A DNA stretch of 42,926 bases from an uncultured Clostridium sp. (GTDB lineage Bacteria > Bacillota > Clostridia > TANB77 > CAG-508), in the NCBI GenBank assembly GCA_947061115.1, contig CAMSMU010000006.1, positions 1 to 42,926 on the forward strand, read 5' to 3'. Made by a program: the position numbers and the translations under genes. Positions within the stretch are counted from its first letter, which is position 1; every line of letters starts with the position of its first letter. This document shows positions 9,201 through 16,876 of this stretch, one piece after another. The notes beneath the pieces were generated by a model, which worked only from the letters and a program-made list of their open reading frames with translations, ran no database searches and was not told where the DNA came from.

Positions 9201-12200
9201 GTATATTAAAAATGCAATTATATATATAAGTAATGATGGAGAAACTTGGATAGAGGTAGGAAGAACAGAAAATTGTGAACAAAATTTAGAATTCAAGTCA
9301 GTTGAATTTGATGAAAGTATTTATGGAAAATATATAAAATTTGAAATGGATACATACAATATGTTTTCATCTTTAGCAATGGTAAATTTATATGAAGACA
9401 AAACAAAATTAACAATAGCAAATTTCTCATTTAATGGCGAAGATGCTGGAAAAATAGTTTTATTAGATGAATTTAAGGGGTCAAATTGGGAATATAGCAT
9501 AGATGGTGGAAGAACATGGAAAAAAGGAAAAAATAATTCTCATGAATTAACACAAATAGAATTACAACAAATAAATTCTAATGATAACATAAAAGTACGT
9601 TTAAATGGAAAAGAATCTACTATTATAATTAAAGAACAAGATATTCCTAATATTTCAGCATATTTAAATGACTTAGAAAACAGACTAATAGGTATAAGTA
9701 ATGCAGAAAATCTTGAATGGAAAATAGAAGGAAATAGTAATTGGATTTCTTATTCAGAAAAAGAACCAATAGTATTAGGAAATAAAAAACTTTTCATTAG
9801 AAAAAAGGCAGCAGGTACATTAATGGCAAGTGATGCAGTAGAATTTCAATTCACAGAAGATAACCAACCAGATACAGCAAAATATGTACCAATAAAACAT
9901 TTATCAATAGAAAGTTTTTCAAGTACAACGCCAAATAGAGGGGAACCAGCAACAAATGCTATAGATGGACTTCCTAGCACAATGTGGCACACAAATCGTA
10001 CTACTACAACAATGAAAGATCCAAGATGGATCGTAATAGAATTAGATGAACCAAGGTATATATCAAAAATTGAATATGTAAGAAAAGAAGCATATGCATA
10101 TGGAATATTAAAAAATGGAAAAGTATCTGTAAGTATGGATGGGGAAAATTGGGAAGTAGCACATAATATTAAAAATCTATATAACCCAACAACAGTAACA
10201 GAACTTACAACAAGCGAAAGTAGTAAAGACATTATATTTGCAGAATCTAAACAAGCAAAATACATAAAAATAGAATGTACAGAATCTTGTGACTATGTTT
10301 ATGGAAACAGAGATGGAGTCCCAATGGACTATTTCTTCTCAGCAACAATGTTTAATGTATTTGAAGATATAACAAAAGCAGAATATCCAACAGCAGAAGT
10401 TGAATATAGTACAACAAAATTAACAAATCAAAATGTAATAGCTACTTTAGTGAATGAAAATATGGACATTAGAGTAACAAACAATAACGGAAGTAAAACA
10501 TATACATTCACTGAAAATGGAACATTCACATTTGAATTTGTAAATAGCAAAGGTATAAAAGGAACAGCAACAGCAGTGGTAAACAATATTGATAAAACAA
10601 TGCCGAATGCTAAGATAGAATATAGTACAACAGAACCAACAAATAGATCAGTAACAGCAACAATAGTATTTGATAAAGAAAATGTAAGGATAATAAACAA
10701 CGAAGGAAATAATACATATACATTTACAGAGAATGGTACATTTGAATTTGAATTCATAGGACCAGCAGGAAACACAGGAAAAGCAACAGCTAAAGTGAAT
10801 TGGATAGATAAAGTTGCACCAGTAGCAACTATAACATATAGTGCAGAATATAAAACAAACCAAGATATAGTAGCTACTATCTCATTTAATGAAAAAGATG
10901 TTACAATAACAAATAATGGAGGAAAAAATACATATACATTTACTAATAATGGAACATTTACATTCAATTTCACAGATAAAGCAGGAAACGTAGGAACAGC
11001 AACAGCAGTAGTTGAAAACATAGATAAAACTTTACCAAAAGCAACTATAATCTATGATATAAATAAATTAACAAATCAAAATGTAATAGCAACAATAACA
11101 TTCGATAAAGAAAATGTTACAATAACAAATAATAATGGAAGTGATACATATACATTTATAGAAAATGATACATTTACATTTGAATTTGTAGGACCTGCAG
11201 GAAATGCAGGAATAGCAGTAGCAGAAGTAAACTGGATAGACAAAAAAGCTCCAGTTGCAACAATAACATATGATATAGATAACAAGTTAACTAATCAAGA
11301 TGTAACAGCTACAATAACTTTCAATGAAGAAGATGTAACAATAACAAATAATAAAGGAAGTAATACTTATACATTTGTACAAAATGGAGAATTTACATTT
11401 GAATTCAAAGACAAAGCTGGAAATATAGGAAAAGCGACAGCTAATGTTGAATGGATAGATAAAATACAAATAGTACCAACAATCACATATAGTATAAACA
11501 ATATAACAAATCAAGATGTAATAGCAACAATAACTTTTGATAAAGCAGGTGTAAAAGTAGTAGACGACAATGGTAAAGAAATTGAAAATGGAGAAACATA
11601 TGTATTTACAGAAAATGGAACACATGAATTCAAATATAGAGGGCCAGCAGGAAATACAGGAACAGCTATTGCAGAAGTAACTTGGATAGATAAAACACCA
11701 CCAGCAGCAATTATTACATATGATATAGTAGAACCAACTAATAAAAATGTAACAGCAACAGTAAAATTTGACGAAGGTGGAGTAAAAATAGTAAATGACA
11801 AGGGAGAAGAGATTAAAAATGGAGATACATATGTATTTAAACAAAATGGAAGATATACATTTAATTATGTAGGCCCATTAGGAAATAAAGGAAAAGCAAT
11901 AGCAGTAGTTAATTGGATAGATAAAACAGCTCCAACAGCACAAATTAAGTACAGTACTACAGAGTTAACAAATAAGGATGTAACAGTAACATTAGTAAAT
12001 GCAAGTGAAGAAATAAAAATTACAAACAATAATGGAAGTAATATGTATACATTTAAAGAAAATGGAAAATTCACATTTGAATTTGAAGACAAAGTAGGAA
12101 ATAAAGGAACAGCTACAGCAACAGTAGAAAACATAGATAAAAAATTACCAAAAGCAACAATTATATACAGTACAACAGAACCAACAAGTGGAGAAGTAAC

Positions 12201-12579
12201 AGCAACAATAACATTTGATAAAAATGATGTTACTGTAGAAGGTGGAAATACACATACATTTAAAGAAAATGGAGAATTTATATTTAAATTTAGAGATAAA
12301 GCTGGAAATAGTGGAAATATAACAGCGAAAGTAGATTGGATAAAAAAAGAACAAGAAATTCCAGATAAAAATAAAACAGGAGATATTAACAACGATGGCA
12401 AAATAACAGCTACAGACCTTATATTATTAAAAAGACATTTAGTAGCAGGACAAAAACAAGAATGGATATTGGAAAAAGAAAAATTTGAGGCAGGAGACAT
12501 TAATAACGATGGCAAAATAACAGCTACAGACTTAATATTAATGAAAAGGCTAGTATTGAGCCAAATAAAAGTCCAATAA
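6202..12579 (+). CDS. Giant secreted dockerin-bearing surface protein (NPCBM, transglutaminase-like, two discoidin domains, nine Ig-like repeats, dockerin)
   Basis: 2125 residues. A signal peptide (hydrophobic core about 17-36, cleavage near SLAAEQ) is followed by an NPCBM-type carbohydrate-binding module (about 50-195). A transglutaminase-like/papain-like region comes next, with candidate Cys in GTGCVCGG (about 514), His in GQPGHAALL (about 540) and Asp in WGIDNDVSGW (about 562). Two copies of a composite unit follow, each a module with a F-SF-G-DAGKIVL motif followed by a discoidin/F5-8C domain (NAIDGNINTMWHTDF; NAIDGLPSTMWHTN). Nine Ig-like repeats of about 72 residues run from 1395 to 2050. 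A C-terminal type I dockerin (2059-2125) has two calcium loops, both GDINNDGKITATDL. Dockerins bind cohesins, and the next gene encodes one. Predicted role: a cell-surface, glycan-binding, possibly proteolytic or cross-linking protein held on the wall through cohesin. The start is the ATG 8 bases after AAAGGA; ATG at 6214 is also possible. Confidence 0.9.
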   Translation: MEENMENKKIRDKFLLKMIICLILLLIVFLLPIYSNRSLAAEQAESPEFVYLSDINYSSAKVGWGKLHLNQTDSGAAFSVKIEGGVYSFSKGIWAHATSEIVYDLTNYKDYDYFTTYMGVNTTSGNNGNGVKFYIFTSVDGKQWNLEKESSVIKSANDAVFARIDIRNAKFLKLIANDNGSNGNDHAVYVDPKLRKETYEDPGEDLVPSIEILDQKIKGEFANADLVTNKEYELTLLKRELISRVGNYALKKFLSASQENKEAYTWLTSDVDNIRLYILGGTPEGGSYFNSLTQLSRLYSEYKDDFTLTEKLNNKWYPDLTYGDLYKKMAISLSLTHSQNVGLWMQSGAAENKSDALRRYAIYKYMHKTGRLRATENFDITPWFEALHVEEMRFVMNNLIDDEEILWLNSYVQDKLDQYKTTNYLTPHPYIAYVWPNYGNGIYYDEANKQYFNELFAVKDRESGEENKKIGLFDLTYTIPGGKNIPSYELSVTRGTPQYKLYKVWMNFRNKFGTGCVCGGISKSGSNIRATHGIPATVIGQPGHAALLCYSKNNDGKGYWGIDNDVSGWTLSEKGERMLLGWGNAAYSRGYSVVYMVLAQEAINDFTNLVKSEEQSMLAKVYAGDLAKQEQAYEKAVEIQPINIDGWVGLINVYNANPNKTENDYYNLAERIAENLKCFPLPMQHLTNLIKTRLTSVESIYKFTLLQTRILEEGSKLPNTATDQVLQPSVTRTEANYLLGKLDKTIATFSFDGNDAGKIVLSNRFNGNGVRWDYCLTGKGENENWENAEWHEVSFTAEEEHKLQLTQEEIAKITPENDIYVHIVGVNYDEENLYKIDIIEQALPNNLYANDWENKVIGATGAMEWRYTENDNWTSYNVAYPDLTGNKTVQVRQSATGTKIASPTSEIYRFTKDNWTDTRKYIPIEHLSIHSYSTQSTDNKRPYYAPNAIDGNINTMWHTDFAQNVLQQSTKPFIAIELDEPRNISALEFVQGKWRDNDPVYIKNAIIYISNDGETWIEVGRTENCEQNLEFKSVEFDESIYGKYIKFEMDTYNMFSSLAMVNLYEDKTKLTIANFSFNGEDAGKIVLLDEFKGSNWEYSIDGGRTWKKGKNNSHELTQIELQQINSNDNIKVRLNGKESTIIIKEQDIPNISAYLNDLENRLIGISNAENLEWKIEGNSNWISYSEKEPIVLGNKKLFIRKKAAGTLMASDAVEFQFTEDNQPDTAKYVPIKHLSIESFSSTTPNRGEPATNAIDGLPSTMWHTNRTTTTMKDPRWIVIELDEPRYISKIEYVRKEAYAYGILKNGKVSVSMDGENWEVAHNIKNLYNPTTVTELTTSESSKDIIFAESKQAKYIKIECTESCDYVYGNRDGVPMDYFFSATMFNVFEDITKAEYPTAEVEYSTTKLTNQNVIATLVNENMDIRVTNNNGSKTYTFTENGTFTFEFVNSKGIKGTATAVVNNIDKTMPNAKIEYSTTEPTNRSVTATIVFDKENVRIINNEGNNTYTFTENGTFEFEFIGPAGNTGKATAKVNWIDKVAPVATITYSAEYKTNQDIVATISFNEKDVTITNNGGKNTYTFTNNGTFTFNFTDKAGNVGTATAVVENIDKTLPKATIIYDINKLTNQNVIATITFDKENVTITNNNGSDTYTFIENDTFTFEFVGPAGNAGIAVAEVNWIDKKAPVATITYDIDNKLTNQDVTATITFNEEDVTITNNKGSNTYTFVQNGEFTFEFKDKAGNIGKATANVEWIDKIQIVPTITYSINNITNQDVIATITFDKAGVKVVDDNGKEIENGETYVFTENGTHEFKYRGPAGNTGTAIAEVTWIDKTPPAAIITYDIVEPTNKNVTATVKFDEGGVKIVNDKGEEIKNGDTYVFKQNGRYTFNYVGPLGNKGKAIAVVNWIDKTAPTAQIKYSTTELTNKDVTVTLVNASEEIKITNNNGSNMYTFKENGKFTFEFEDKVGNKGTATATVENIDKKLPKATIIYSTTEPTSGEVTATITFDKNDVTVEGGNTHTFKENGEFIFKFRDKAGNSGNITAKVDWIKKEQEIPDKNKTGDINNDGKITATDLILLKRHLVAGQKQEWILEKEKFEAGDINNDGKITATDLILMKRLVLSQIKVQ
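10384..12342 (+). repeat. Nine tandem Ig-like repeat units in the coding sequence
   Basis: Units start near 10384, 10603, 10819, 11035, 11250, 11473, 11698, 11932 and 12148, about 216-234 bp each. Each encodes a version of ATITYS..-TNQDV-ATITF, then NTYTF-ENG-FTFEF, and ends in a WIDK or NIDK linker. Units are similar but not identical, so they are old duplications that could still recombine. Confidence 0.85.
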
Positions 12580-12615
12580 AATTAGTATTAAAAAATGTGA
12601 TAAGGAGTAAAGAAA

Positions 12616-13371
12616 ATGAAAAGCAAATTAATGAGTAAAAAAATAATTAATCTAATTATAATAACAATATTACTATTAACTACAAAAGTATTTGCTGCAA
12701 ATGATAAATTTGGCACAACATTAAGTGTAAATAATCTTCAAGTAAAAAGAGAAAATAATGTTATAATTACAATAGGAATAAAAGACATTGATATTGAAAG
12801 TGGAGAAGAAGGCATAGCAGGTTATACAGCTACAGTAAAATTTGATCCAACTGTTTTAGAATATGTATCAACAGATGGTACAGATAAATGGGAAGCTCCA
12901 TTTTACCAAGGTGGATTAATTACAGGTAATACAGGAGATGGAGAAGTTATAAAAACTACACAAAATATAGGAACTATTACCTTTAAAGTGAAGAAAGATG
13001 CAAAATTAGGAAAAACTAAAATTGAATTAACTAACTTTTCAGGTTCAACAGTAGAAAATGATGTTTATGCTAATAGAGATGAATCAGTTGAAATAACAAT
13101 AGTAGATAGTAACAACAATAACGGTGGAAATAACGATAGCAACAATAATAATAACAATAATGGAAACAACAATAACAATAGTAATAATAATGGCAATAAC
13201 AACAATAATAGTAATAATAACACAAATAAAGTTGGCGGTAGCATTACAGAAATCGATGAAGCTACTGATGGAAAAATACCACAAACAGGAGAAGGAAACA
13301 TCATATTAATAGCATGTATAGGAGTAGCTATAATATGTTCAGTAATTTCATATATAAAGATGAATAAATAG
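12616..13371 (+). CDS. Cell-wall-anchored cohesin protein
   Basis: 251 residues: a signal peptide (about 1-28, cleavage near VFAAN), one cohesin domain (about 30-165; GIAGYTATVKFDPTVLEYV is the typical cohesin strand pair), an Asn/Ser/Gly linker of about 40 residues, then IPQTGE, a hydrophobic helix and a short Lys tail. The last three form a sortase sorting signal with Ile in place of the usual Leu. It lies 36 bases after the dockerin gene with an AAGGAG RBS, so the two are probably one operon and the products a matching pair: the cohesin is fixed on peptidoglycan and captures the giant dockerin protein. The pairing is inferred from adjacency. No sortase gene lies in the window. Confidence 0.88.
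   Translation: MKSKLMSKKIINLIIITILLLTTKVFAANDKFGTTLSVNNLQVKRENNVIITIGIKDIDIESGEEGIAGYTATVKFDPTVLEYVSTDGTDKWEAPFYQGGLITGNTGDGEVIKTTQNIGTITFKVKKDAKLGKTKIELTNFSGSTVENDVYANRDESVEITIVDSNNNNGGNNDSNNNNNNNGNNNNNSNNNGNNNNNSNNNTNKVGGSITEIDEATDGKIPQTGEGNIILIACIGVAIICSVISYIKMNK
13108..13230 (+). repeat. AAT/AAC low-complexity tract encoding the Asn-rich linker
   Basis: Simple-sequence stretch of AAC and AAT codons with interspersed GGN and AGT. Such tracts are prone to slippage in multiples of three, which would change linker length. Confidence 0.75.
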
Positions 13372-13474
13372 TTACGAATATTAACGAACAAGCAAACAAG
13401 GGAGAACAATGGGATGTACCTTTTGTTCAAACTAAAACAATGAAAAAAATATAAAGCATTCTTAAATAATATAT

Positions 13475-13508
13475 AAAAACTACTATATTAAAAGTATAGT
13501 AGTTTTTA
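13475..13508 (+). terminator. Terminator after the cohesin gene
   Basis: Stem of 13 bp (13475-13487 with 13495-13507), short loop and T run. It works in both directions by sequence. Confidence 0.8.
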
Positions 13509-13627
13509 TATTGTAGGAAAACCATATTATATAATTACAATTCTGAATAAAAAACATATGGACAAATTAGGAATAAAAATATTTCTATATAATAAAATTG
13601 AAAGAGAAAAAATGAGGTGATATTAAT

Positions 13628-13786
13628 TTGCAAGAAAATTATAGAATCGAAAAACATATGTTAAATAAAGAAAAAATACACGAATTAAAAGTTGGAAATA
13701 TAAATATAGAAATGTGTTATTCAAAAAATAATAAGAAAATCTATGAGTGTATGCTAAATGTTTTGAATGATAAAGTAAGAAAGTAG
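13628..13786 (+). CDS. 52-residue small protein next to the recombinase
   Basis: A TTG start with a good GAGGTGA RBS 8 bases upstream. The product is 52 residues, charged, with the central stretch KVGNINIEMCYSKNNKKIYE. It ends 25 bases before the recombinase start, so the two are probably co-transcribed. Small proteins at this position in clostridial serine-recombinase elements include TnpW-like proteins and recombination directionality factors. The KVGNxxIEMxYS segment is loosely like the IGNTTYxVxxxF segment of TnpW-type proteins. I do not recognise it firmly. A directionality factor would be required for excision, which makes it the best candidate in the element. Confidence 0.6.
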   Translation: MQENYRIEKHMLNKEKIHELKVGNINIEMCYSKNNKKIYECMLNVLNDKVRK

Positions 13787-13811
13787 AAAGTTATATTATA
13801 GGAGGATATAA

Positions 13812-15495
13812 TTGACAGCTGGAAGAAAATCGAAAAATGTATTGGGTAATTTAAATACAAATAAAAAGATATGGTCTGTTGCGATATATATAAGGCTTTC
13901 ACAAGAAGACAATAATAATGGCGAAGAAAAAAGTGAAAGCAATAGTATAACAAGCCAAAGGGCGCTATTAAATGAATTCGCCAATACACATAATGATTTA
14001 ATTGTTTATGATACTTATGTTGATGATGGATACACAGGAACAGATTTTAATAGACCTGGATTTCAAAAATTATTAGAAGATATGAGAAAAGGAAATGTAA
14101 ATTGTGTTCTAGTAAAAGATTTATCAAGGCTTGGAAGAAACTATATAGAAGTAGGAAATTATATAGAGCAAATATTTCCACTATTTAATATCAGATTTAT
14201 TGCTGTAAATGATAATGTAGATAGCTTTAAAAATCCTGCAAGTACAAATACAATATTAGTACCATTTAAAAACTTAATAAATGATGAATATGCAAGAGAT
14301 ACATCAATAAAGATAAGGTCAGCTTTAAATGGAAGAAAAAAGAAGCGGGGAGTTTGTAGGATCATTTACAGCGTATGGATATATAAAAGATCCCAAAGAC
14401 AAGCACAAGTTAATTATTGATGAAGAATCAGCTAAAATTGTAAGAAACATTTTTAATTGGAAAGTGAATGAGGGTTTAGGAAATTTAAGTATATGTCATA
14501 GACTAAATGATATGGGAATTTTAAATCCTACAGGCTATAAAAAGAAAAAATTAAATCAGAATTACAATAATTTTTCAATAATACAGGAAGACTATTCATG
14601 GAGTCCTTCAACTGTTAGAAATATATTAAAAAATGATATATATATAGGAAATATTACACAAGGAAAAAGGAGAGTCAAAAGTTATAAACTACATAAGATA
14701 GAACAAGTACCAGAAGATGAATGGATTACAGTAGAAAATATGCATGAAGCTATTATAGATAAAGAAATATTTGTAAAGGCACAAGAATTAAGAAAAATTG
14801 ATACAAGAGTAGAAAACACAGGTAAATTAAGCATGTGGGCAGGAGTATTAAAATGTGCAGACTGCAAACGAGCAATGCACAAAAAATACTGTAAAAACAA
14901 GAGTGGTACTGTTTATGAATACTACATATGTGGTACATATAGAAAGAAATCAAATAAACTATGTACAAAACATACTGTAAAAGTAGAAGAATTAGAAAAG
15001 GCAGTATTGGAAGCTATAAAACTACATATAGAATTATTTATTAATATAGAAAAATTATTAAAACAATTTGAAAATACAGGGGATTATAGAAACAATCATT
15101 GGTCTATAGGTGCTCGTACATTTGAAATAAAAAACATAAAACAAAGTAAAGAAAAAGAAATAGAAAAATTAAATAATTTAAAAAGGTACTTATACGAAGA
15201 TTGGAAAAATAAATATATAACAAAAGAAGAGTATTTAGAATATAAGCAGAAATATGAACAAGATATAAGAAAAATAGAGGAGAGTATTATAAACTTAAAT
15301 GAGCATAAAGAGAAACAAGAAGAAAAAATAAGCCAAAATAGCTTATGGATAGAAAACTTTAAATTACATAAAAATATAACAGAACTCGATAGAGATATTA
15401 TAACTGAATTAATAGATTATATAGAAGTTCATGAGAATAAAAAGATAACAATTCATTTTAAATTTATGAATGAATTAGATTTAATAAATAGTTAA
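13812..15495 (+). pseudogene. Large serine recombinase of the element, split by a one-base frameshift
   Basis: TTG start 6 bases after AGGAGG. The first frame (13812 to 14420) holds the catalytic resolvase domain: AIYIRLSQED with the nucleophile Ser, YVDDGYTGTDFNRPGFQ and the LSRLGRNYIE helix. The second frame (14329-15495, +1 relative to the first) holds the recombinase domain (GEFVGSFTAYGYIKDP), a zinc ribbon (CADCKRAMHKKYC and a later pair of Cys around YICGTYRKKSNKLC) and a coiled coil rich in Lys/Glu. Removing one base within about 14336-14350 (an A6 and a G4 run) joins NGRK to RSGEFVGS and gives one protein of about 560 residues, normal for TnpX/skin-type integrases. The gene sits 33 bases from the right core. 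Its expected job is integration into, and with a helper excision from, the PBP gene. Natural decay, programmed frameshifting and sequencing error remain open. Confidence 0.88.
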
Positions 15496-15500
15496 TAATT

Positions 15501-15545
15501 AATTTTGTAGCGACAAAATTAAACAATGAGGTGGTGTTGCAGCAC
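15501..15545 (+). other. attR junction
   Basis: Element sequence up to the GAGGTG core (15528-15533), then PBP sequence. A palindrome AATTTTGT-AGCG-ACAAAATT lies at 15501-15520. Within it, the reverse complement of 15509-15519 reads ATTTTGTCGCT, matching the attL half-site in 10 of 11 positions at the same 8-base distance from the core. Confidence 0.82.
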
Positions 15546-15628
15546 CAGTAGGAGGTCAAATATTTAATGAAATATTGCCTTATTTAGAAATAGAAAATAA
15601 AGCTAATATAGAAAAAAAGGAAGAGTAA
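15530..15628 (+). pseudogene. spoVD: 3' tail of the interrupted PBP gene
   Basis: 32 codons plus TAA, with no start codon or RBS of their own. The product begins GGVAAPVGGQIFNEILPYLE, exactly the segment expected after GEGGHQGG in class B PBPs, followed by a short charged tail. The reading phase relative to the GAGGTG core is the same as in the 5' part (GGT at 3403 and at 15530), so a crossover anywhere in the core restores the frame. It is untranslated as it stands. Confidence 0.9.
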
Positions 15629-15666
15629 TCATATTAATTTTTTAAGAAACTTAGGTTTAAAAAAGC

Positions 15667-15695
15667 TTGATTTGGGGTAAAATATGGTATATAAT
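15667..15695 (+). promoter_or_regulatory. Promoter of the D-lactate dehydrogenase gene
   Basis: TTGATT (15667-15672) and TATAAT (15690-15695), spacer 17. Confidence 0.6.
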
Positions 15696-15734
15696 TAGGT
15701 GTGGTAAAATTAGCCATATAAAGGGAGGAATATT

Positions 15735-16727
15735 ATGATAAAAATAGCTTTTTTTGCAACAAAAGAATATGATAAAAAAATATTCAATAAATACAATAAA
15801 GAATATAAATACGAAATAACATATTTTGATTCAAACTTAAACAAAGAAACAGCCCCACTTGCAAAAGGGTATGATGTTATATGTATATTTGTAAATGATA
15901 TAGTAGATAAAGAAACAATAGAAATATTAAAAGAAAATGGAGTAAAATTAATAGCATTACGTTGCGCAGGATTTAATAATGTTGCACTTAATAGCTTAAA
16001 TGGTGATATAAAAGTAGTTAGAGTACCATCATATTCTCCACATGCAGTAGCAGAACATGCAACAGCATTATTGTTAGAAATAAATAGAAAAATATATAAA
16101 GCATATCAAAGAACAAAAAAATATAATTTTACTTTAGATGGGTTATTAGGATTTGATATATATGGTAAAACAGTAGGAGTAGTAGGGACAGGAAAAATAG
16201 GAAAAGAATTTTGCAAAATAATGAAAGGATTTGGAGCAAATATTATAGCATATGATGTATATCATGATGACGAAGCAGCAAAAGAAATTGGTTTCAAATA
16301 TGTAGAACTAGATGAATTATTATCAAAATCAGATATAATTTCTATACATTGCCCATTAACAAAGGAAAATGAGAAACTAATAAATAGCACTACAATAGAA
16401 AAAATGAAAAATGGAGTTATAATTATAAACACAAGTAGAGGAAAATTAATAGATAGTAATAGCTTAATAGAAGAATTAGAAAAAGGAAAAATTGGCGGAG
16501 TAGGATTAGACGTATTTGATGAAGAAAGTGAATTCTTCTTAAATGATATGTCAAGAGAATATAAAAGAAATAGAAATTTATCAGTACTTTTATCAATGCC
16601 AAATGTTATAATAACATCACATCAAGCATTTTTTACAAGAGAAGCATTAAATAAAATAGCACAAGACACATGTGAAAATATAAAGGAATATTTTGAGACA
16701 GGAACATGTGTTAATGAGGTAAAATAG
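15735..16727 (+). CDS. ldhA: D-lactate dehydrogenase (D-2-hydroxyacid dehydrogenase family)
   Basis: 330 residues, the usual length. NAD-dependent reduction of pyruvate to D-lactate in the cytoplasm. The Rossmann loop is VGVVGTGKIGKEF; the substrate-binding and catalytic set is visible as LRCAGFNNVAL, INTSRGKLID (catalytic Arg), GLDVFDEE (Glu) and SHQAFFTREAL (His). The last form, with SHQAF and FT, is typical of LdhA rather than phosphoglycerate or hydroxypyruvate enzymes. The RBS is GGGAGG. It stands alone with its own promoter and a hairpin just after it, so it is probably a fermentation gene. It follows the restored end of the PBP gene by about 100 bases. No Rex-type operator was recognised upstream. 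Confidence 0.9.
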   Translation: MIKIAFFATKEYDKKIFNKYNKEYKYEITYFDSNLNKETAPLAKGYDVICIFVNDIVDKETIEILKENGVKLIALRCAGFNNVALNSLNGDIKVVRVPSYSPHAVAEHATALLLEINRKIYKAYQRTKKYNFTLDGLLGFDIYGKTVGVVGTGKIGKEFCKIMKGFGANIIAYDVYHDDEAAKEIGFKYVELDELLSKSDIISIHCPLTKENEKLINSTTIEKMKNGVIIINTSRGKLIDSNSLIEELEKGKIGGVGLDVFDEESEFFLNDMSREYKRNRNLSVLLSMPNVIITSHQAFFTREALNKIAQDTCENIKEYFETGTCVNEVK

Positions 16728-16755
16728 GAGAGTAACATACCCTCCTATTTATATT
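16722..16755 (+). terminator. Hairpin after ldhA
   Basis: Stem AAATAGGAG (16722-16730) with CTCCTATTT (16742-16750). The T run is poor, so this is a weak terminator. Confidence 0.55.
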
Positions 16756-16827
16756 GTATTAGTTTTAAAATATGTAAACTTCATTATAAGAAAAAATAGT
16801 TGTAGATATTCAAGAATATTAAAAATA

Positions 16828-16856
16828 TTGATAAATAAAGACGATTATGATATAAT
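16828..16856 (+). promoter_or_regulatory. Promoter of the GT8 gene
   Basis: TTGATA (16828-16833) and TATAAT (16851-16856), spacer 17. Confidence 0.6.
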
Positions 16857-16876
16857 TAATAATGGAGGGATTAGAA

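Larger units (their letters stand above)
3401..15533 (+). mobile_element. 12.1-kb integrated element (gene-intervening) inside the PBP gene
   Basis: The boundaries are set by the two halves of the PBP gene. GAGGTG is found at 3401-3406 (PBP codons 564-566) and again at 15528-15533 (start of the PBP tail), 12,127 bp apart, in identical reading phase. Inside are five genes on the same strand as the host gene: c-di-GMP phosphodiesterase, dockerin protein, cohesin protein, small ORF and large serine recombinase, with the recombinase next to the right end as is usual for such elements. There are no phage structural, replication or conjugation genes, so this is not a prophage. Known parallels by principle are the skin element in sigK, SP-beta in spsM and a non-prophage element in gerE of Bacillus, all removed by serine recombinases during sporulation. 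Whether this one excises is unknown. Confidence 0.92.

Noticed and set aside
10384-12342. CRISPR array
   Set aside because: The repeats are diverged protein-coding Ig-like units of about 216 bp without spacers. No other regularly spaced short repeats occur in the window.
10384-12515. Several long minus-strand frames opposite the Ig-like repeats
   Set aside because: They mirror the repetitive coding strand, lack RBSs and show low-complexity Val/Ser/Phe-rich products.
13376-13454. A short frame after the cohesin gene reading EQWDVPFVQTKTMKKI
   Set aside because: About 26 codons with no start codon or RBS. It may be the remnant of a gene end, but there is not enough to call it.
3411-15495. The insert as a prophage or conjugative element
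   Set aside because: No capsid, tail, terminase, replication, relaxase or type IV secretion genes are present.
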